The notes beneath the pieces were generated by a model. That model did not search any database and was not told where the DNA came from. It saw only the letters and a program-made list of their open reading frames with translations. From Mantamonas sphyraenae (Eukaryota; CRuMs; Mantamonadidae), in the NCBI GenBank assembly GCA_026936335.1, contig JAPMXV010000045.1, positions 62,001 through 126,000 of the forward strand: DNA of 64,000 bases, given 5' to 3'. Made by a program: the position numbers and the translations under genes. Below are positions 57,982 through 64,000 of this stretch, piece after piece. Every line of letters begins with the position of its first letter. Positions within the stretch are counted from its first letter, which is position 1.

Positions 57982-60255
57982 ATGGCAAAGCAGAAAGTGA
58001 AAATCCACAGCTTCGGCTGTATCGAAAGCATCAGCGTGTGCATTGCGTCGAATCGACACCACAAGTCGTACGTTGCCTCCCCTATGTGTCTACTCGGCAT
58101 GGTCCGAGTTTGTGCGAGTGTGCATGCACGCCCGAGCCGTGCGGAGCGATCGGAGGCGAAAAAAGGGGTCAACCCTCGAGCGTTTTTTTCCCCGGGCGTT
58201 CCGCGCGGATTTTTCCTGAGCAAACGCAAGAGTGCGGCCCACACCGCATGGGGGCATGCAGAGAGGAAGAAAAGGGTACTGACACGCGTGCATACACGTT
58301 TACAGACGCTTGTACCCCATCGGATACCACAGGTGAGTCGGACGCGAGCGCAGACGACGCGAGCAGCGAGTTGCGGGAGAGAAAAAGAAAACGCTCGAAG
58401 GCGCCTCGAGTGACGCGAAATGACGTGGCGCATGCCTGAAGGGAGCATGCACATGGGAGAACAGTGCATGGGCATGTGTGTGGTGTATGACAGGAGTGCA
58501 GGCAGCTGCATGGAAGTTGTGCCACGCACTCTGGAGTTTGGGGCGGTGGGCGGTGGGAGACGTTTTTGGTCGGGGAGACGGAATTCGCGAAGAGTTTGCT
58601 CTGCATCTCCGGCGAAAGACAAGACGGGTGTACATAGCGTGAGGGAGGGCAGGCACATGGCAGGCACTGACACCAAAGGCGACACCATGGGTGTATACAT
58701 GTGTGCGGACGATGCACGGGCGGCTCACAGTTCGCGAACGTTCAAGGACGAGCGCGTGGACATGTACATTGAAAAGACGGAGCGCGGCGAGCTGCAGTTC
58801 CGGATTGAAACGGAAAGTGGGCTGCAGTCGGCAGCCACGTCGCCGTCTGCGGCGTGGGCACCGCTGTCCAACCAGAGTGGGCCGCAAATGTACGGCCTGG
58901 AAGACCCACAGGTGCGCGAGCAGCTGTTGGAGATGTTCAACACGTGGTGTGCAGAGCAGAAGGCCAAGAACCCTCGCTTCGTGGCACCCGCCATTGACAA
59001 GCCGCACCAGCATACGGTGCGCAAGAAGACAAAGCACGGAAGCGACGCACACGCGCAGCAGCAACAGCAAGAACGGGATCGATCGCCCAGTACAGTGGGC
59101 AGCCGACGAAGCCGACGCCGCAGCAAGGGCCCTTCGCCAACACGTGGCAGCACCAGCAGCAGCACCAGCAACAGTGGTGGTGGTGGTGGTGGTGTGGGTG
59201 GCAAGAACACGCCGCGCAAGCGAGCACGGGTTTCCTCGACTGACTCGATGGAAACGGAACCGTATGTGGAGGGGCTGGAGTTGATGAGCCCAGAGGAGGA
59301 GCAGCAGAAGGAGCTGGACGTGAACGATATGATGTACAAAGTGTACAGTAAGAGCGAAAGCATGCGCTCGTGCAAGAACACCGACGACGACAATGACAAC
59401 GACAACGACAACGACAACGACCAGTCGTTGCGTCGAAGCAGCCGCCGTCGTGCTCAGCAGGCCCAACGGCAGATGAGCATTGACGACGAGCAGGCACAGG
59501 AGTTGAAACAGGCACCCATGCCCACCGAACTGCGGTTTGGCAAGAGCAGCAAGGAGCGACGACACCACCAGCAGCAGAAGCAGCCGAAGCAGGACTCCAT
59601 GGACACCATGGACTCCATGGACAACGCACAGCTGGCCACTCGAGGACGCAAGCGCAGCCTAGAGTCGATGCAGGCTGTGGATGACCTGTTCCGCAAGGAG
59701 AGTGCGCCGCGTGCTGCCCTGTTGACGGTGGACAAACTCATGGCCATGATGCCCAAGGAACTTCCCTCGGTGGCTTCTGCCAGCGAGCGACAGGAGTGGG
59801 ACGACGACGACACGTCCACCACGGTGGGAAAGAAGGCACGCAAGCAAAGCAGCAACAAGCTGTCGCGTGACGAGTCTTCCAACAGCCTCACCGGCCTGTT
59901 CTCACCCACCCTCAAGATGCAGCTGCGCTTCGAGATGCACTCTCCGCTCGACCTGGGCATGGATCTCGAAGTGGATGCCGTGGACGACTCGGCCACCGAT
60001 CGCTATGTGCTGGACGAGGACGATGCGGCTCTGCTCAAGGGACAGCACTCGTGGGAGGCCGACGTGGCCGCCAGCGTCGACAACGACGACCTCCTCAACT
60101 TCTTTGCCCTGGCCCCACTGGCCAAGCAGGGCCACAGCGAAGACGAACTGAAGGAGAAGAGTGCAAACCAGGCCAAAGGAATGGCCGAGATGCGCTACAC
60201 TCCCCTCTTTGATCTCTACGGCGCAGGCGACTTTGTCAACGCCTCACGGGACTGA
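57982..60255 (+). CDS. FYRN/FYRC-domain nuclear protein (TBRG1-like N-terminus)
   Basis: Exons 57982-58067, 58306-58332 (27 bp) and 58731-60255, all joined in phase 2, give 545 residues. The splice joins create an FYRN motif: VKIHSFGCIES, then RLYPIGYHSSRTFKDERV, comparable to the LYPVGY...TR signature. FYRC follows at once: MYIEKTERGELQFRIETE, SPSAAWAPLSNQSGPQMYGL, EDPQVREQLLEMF. In animals FYR pairs occur in MLL methyltransferases and TBRG1 and help chromatin-protein assembly. The remaining 400 residues are low-complexity and basic/acidic (SRRSRRRSKGPSPTRGS, an Asn-Asp run, GRKRSLESM, KKARKQSSNK), with a conserved-looking end (YTPLFDLYGAGDFV). Presumably chromatin-associated; no catalytic domain. 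A longer upstream reading in the last exon (from 58420) is intronic by this model. Confidence 0.8.
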
Positions 60256-61390
<1,135 letters not shown>

Positions 61391-61654
61391 AGAGGGAGGG
61401 CCAAGGAGAGCAGGAAGCAAGCAAGCAAGCAAGGAAGGAGAACCACGGATGGGGTGGTTGGGTCACTGGCAGACAGATTGTGCTGGAGGAAAGCCAGCAC
61501 CTGTGGGTGTTCCAGGCACCGATGAACAGAGCGGAGGACCCTAATGTATTTCATTTTTTGACAGCGACACAGCATTGCATTGCATTGTGTGACAATCCTG
61601 CCAGGCAGCTGCAGTGGCAGATCATTGTGCATTGGGTGGTTGTGATGGGATGGA

Positions 61655-61775
61655 TCAGCCACGGTTTGCACTGTCTCCGTCCTTGTCCAACAGGTGCACC
61701 ATCATCTCATCCATCCTTCCATACTCCTCCTCATCGTCATCTACTCAATGCCACACCCCCAAGATTGATCTGCTC
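61655..61775 (-). pseudogene. Inverted relic of a beta-helix gene 3' end
   Basis: On the minus strand this reads as the last 35-40 codons of the beta-helix genes (GMDEMMVHLLDKDGDSAN-like, stop at 61657) with the copy-2-type tail, convergent to Ras B exactly as copy 2 is convergent to Ras A. Upstream codons are increasingly scrambled and the body of the gene is missing. Confidence 0.85.
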
Positions 61776-61893
61776 CAGAAAGGACTGGATCATGTACCCG
61801 AGCCCCGATATAATGCTATAAATTTTGATTCAGGTGGGAATCTGTCGACCATTGTGGGGATGCTTATTTTCATCTCAATCAAAATTAATACCT

Positions 61894-63407
61894 TCATTTG
61901 GGGGCGGCCGGTGTGGGTAGGCCATGCAGGTTGCCAAGGAACGCAATGGTTACAAGGAACACATAAACGACGCGGAGGACAAGTTTCGGTGTCATGCTGA
62001 CCCCGCCAAGAACAAGACCGAGTCGTTGGCGGTCGAGAGTCTGGCCGAGCTCGGTCAGCTGCTGCTGGCGCAGGATGAGGTGGGAGAGGGCCACAGGGTC
62101 GCTCAAGTGATGCTCTGCATCCCATTGAGATGACCCGTTGGTGCCCAGCATGTTGGAATACTGCAGCTGGGCGGCTACAAAGCGTTGGCGTATGGTTTGG
62201 CATTCGCTGGTGACGTAGGCAGTGGGCACCAAAAGGACGAGGAGACAGAAAGTGTTGAGATCACAATGGCATACATGCCGCCGGTGTGAGTGAGGCTCGT
62301 GGGGTCAGAGAGGACAGCAGCAATGCCGTATCCGAGGGTGGAGACGTTGATGAGGGCCCATGGAGCAAAGATGGCAGTCATCATGATGCTGCTGGCCTGC
62401 ATGCGCCAAGCAAGCACGGTGTGTGTGACGGTGACCTGCGGATCCATTCGGGCTGTTGGGAGGGCTGTGTGGGCACGTTGTCGATGCCACACAGGTGGTT
62501 GTTGACCTCCATGCTGAGCACCATGGAAAAGTAAGCGTAGACAAAGAGACTGAGGAAGCCAATCATGTACGGGATCACCGATCCCACCATGTGCACAGTC
62601 CAAAACTCAAAGACGGTGACGCCGTAGCCAGCGGGGCCGATGATGAGGGTGCTGACCTTTCACGGCGATGACAATGAGCCAACATCCAAGGACGGGCCAA
62701 TGCAATCGTGCCACAATGGGATGGTGGGGACCCACAGCGTCCACCAGACCCAGGAGCACCCTGGGCAACATCTTCCGGGAGATGCTGTACAGGGTGAGCA
62801 TCAACACGGTGACATAGACGGGAAACAGGGTGCTTGCCATGCGTCTGATGGTGGGTGGCACAGCAGCACCACTGTACATGGCAGGGGTCATAAAGACGGT
62901 GAGGAGAAGGACGGCCAGGCTGTAGAGGAGCTTAAGGAAACGGATGGGGGCTGAGGAACCGGGGGGAAGGAGGAGGTCGAGACGGGTGCGCGAGGTAAAG
63001 GCACGCACCGCACGTCCCATGCTGTATGGATGGTACTCTGTGATACGATCCACCCACACGGGGTGACAGAAGGGAACCTCGGACACAGAGAGCTCCTTCT
63101 TGTCAAAGCGACGACGCAGCGGCGCCAATTCCTCACCCGGCCAAAAGCCAAACAGGTTGAGGGTGCGAAAGAGGAGCATCACAGGCCATGGCCACTGTTC
63201 CACACGCTTGTGTGCATTCCCATCCTCATTGTCATCCACACCATTGGCATGATGCACCCCCATCATCACCTCCAGCGCCACCTGCCCCTGCTCCTCCTCC
63301 TCCTCCTCCTCCTGCTCACCATACCCTACGCCTGCGTTGCCATCATCATCACCATCATCACCATCATCATCCTGGTCACCCAACAGTGGTTGTTTGGCAT
63401 CCTTCAT
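61894..63407 (-). pseudogene. Multi-pass membrane protein gene with three apparent frameshifts
   Basis: Starts MKDAKQPLLGDQDDDGDD at 63407. An acidic N-terminus leads to hydrophobic segments (FLKLLYSLAVLLLTVFM, STLFPVYVTVLMLTLYS, VLGCWLIVIAVK). The frame then changes near 62664, where GSVIPYMIGFLSLFVYAYFS continues in another frame; near 62450, to SSIMMTAIFAPWALINVSTL; and near 62245, to CLLVLLVPTAYVTSECQTI, ending LVLRVVYVFLVTIAFLGNL with a stop at 61894. Seven or eight helices in all. Together the pieces read as one protein of about 500 residues, so this is a recently disabled gene or poor sequence. The seven-helix layout and an RVVY segment in the last helix recall gustatory-receptor-like proteins of protists, but that is weak. 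It begins 94 bp from the RRM gene, divergently. Confidence 0.6.
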
Positions 63408-63413
63408 CGCCAG

Positions 63414-63444
<31 letters not shown>

Positions 63445-63501
63445 GGCAGCGCAGGAGCAGACACAACAAACAACTTGCCCTCCTAATCTTTGTGCAGCAG
63501 G

Positions 63502-63936
63502 ATGTACGGCATGGGTATGGGCATGGGCATGGGTGGCATGGGTGGTATGGGTGGCATGGGTGGCATGGGTGGCATGGGAGGCATGGGAGGCATGCAACAG
63601 ATGATGGGGGGTGACGGCGGATCGCCGGGACCGAACCTGTACGTGGGCAACCTGCACGTGGACGTGGACGAGCAAATGCTCACCAGCGTGTTTTCACGTT
63701 GTGGCCCTGTGGAGTCGGCACGCATCATGCGACACAAGGACGTAGGTTGGTGGTGGTGGAAGGGAGGGGGGGGGCAAGAAGGAGGTGGAGGAAGAGGGAC
63801 ACACTCACGCACTCACACACACACCACACACACACAGAGCAACAAGAGCCAGGGCTACGGCTTTGTGGTGTACGGAGCAGCCGAGTCGGCCATGATGGCC
63901 ATGGAAACCCTGAATGGGGAGATGCTGATGGGCATG
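63502..63936 (+). CDS. RRM RNA-binding protein with Gly-Met-rich N-terminus (partial)
   Basis: Exons 63502-63741 and 63838-63936 are visible, then a GTATGG donor, with the rest beyond the window. An AG (TTTGTGCAG) lies just before the ATG, so a leader exon may exist upstream. The N-terminus is MYGMGMGMGMGGMGGMGG and similar, encoded by a 9-bp minisatellite. It is followed by an RNA recognition motif: RNP2 as NLYVGNL, a helix (DEQMLTSVFSRCGPVESARI) and, after the intron, RNP1 as SQGYGFVVY and the second helix (SAMMAMETLNGEMLMGM). The visible part fits multi-RRM proteins such as SF3B4, TIA1 or PABP-like factors, but one half-domain is not enough to choose. Intron 1 ends in a CA repeat plus CAG. 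Confidence 0.85.
63515..63598 (+). repeat. 9-bp coding minisatellite (GGCATGGGT)
   Basis: About nine units of GGCATGGGT or close variants encoding Gly-Met-Gly repeats at the N-terminus of the RRM protein. Changes in unit number would keep frame. Confidence 0.9.
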
Positions 63937-64000
63937 GTATGGGAGCGACGGGCAGGCGGAACGGAAAGCGGGCCATGCGCAGAGTGTGTGGGCGCGCGCG

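Noticed and set aside
58420-58730. Extending the FYR gene upstream to an ATG at 58420 in one exon
   Set aside because: That reading gives an unrelated leader and lacks FYRN. The spliced model restores FYRN with matching phases at all three junctions.

Overview
This is eukaryotic nuclear DNA from a unicellular, probably flagellated protist. It has spliced genes, a mitochondrial succinate dehydrogenase with a presequence, prenylated Ras, a KCTD-type BTB gene, the axonemal protein CFAP54 and the proteasome activator PA200/PSME4. The DNA is GC-rich and compact: some neighbouring genes are 8-80 bp apart, and introns are few and short (about 40-400 bp), many with CA-repeat tracts before the 3' AG. 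I cannot name the species. A RegA-like receiver-phosphodiesterase fusion, Ras and a kidney-type (ankyrin) glutaminase would fit a lineage near opisthokonts, apusomonads or amoebozoans; labyrinthulomycetes or others cannot be excluded.

Layout. 1-30.2 kb is a block of conserved single-copy genes: CFAP54 (minus, runs off the left edge, one apparent frameshift); a receiver domain fused to a degenerate phosphodiesterase; an acidic hypothetical; an LRR protein; SDHA with two tiny presequence exons; a glutaminase-like pseudoenzyme with ankyrin repeats; NAD kinase; DRG2; a SPATA20/DUF255 thioredoxin-like protein; and PSME4. 30.5-52.8 kb is an accessory block of five large membrane proteins that appear to share one multi-pass core. 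One has no recognised ectodomain. Two are tandem 4.8-kb copies with right-handed beta-helix ectodomains, nearly identical except for a diverged cassette of about 0.9 kb. Two are head-to-head genes with beta-propeller plus GCC2/GCC3-type cysteine repeats. A Ras gene and a BTB gene lie between them. 53.2-60.3 kb holds a bacterial-type PEP synthase, a TatD-type nuclease with a repeated basic N-terminal extension and an apparent frameshift, and an FYRN/FYRC nuclear protein. 60.3-61.8 kb is an inverted copy of the Ras gene plus the tail of a beta-helix gene. 61.9-63.4 kb is a multi-frameshifted membrane-protein gene, and the 5' part of an RRM protein closes the window.

How it fits together. The left half is housekeeping: cilia, TCA cycle, NADP supply, GTPases and proteasome. 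The 30-52 kb block looks like a surface sensor/adhesin family evolving by tandem and inverted duplication, with ectodomains exchanged or diversified on a conserved juxtamembrane cysteine module and membrane core. Exon structures are my own splice inferences from reading frame and GT/AG sites; none has been checked against transcripts.
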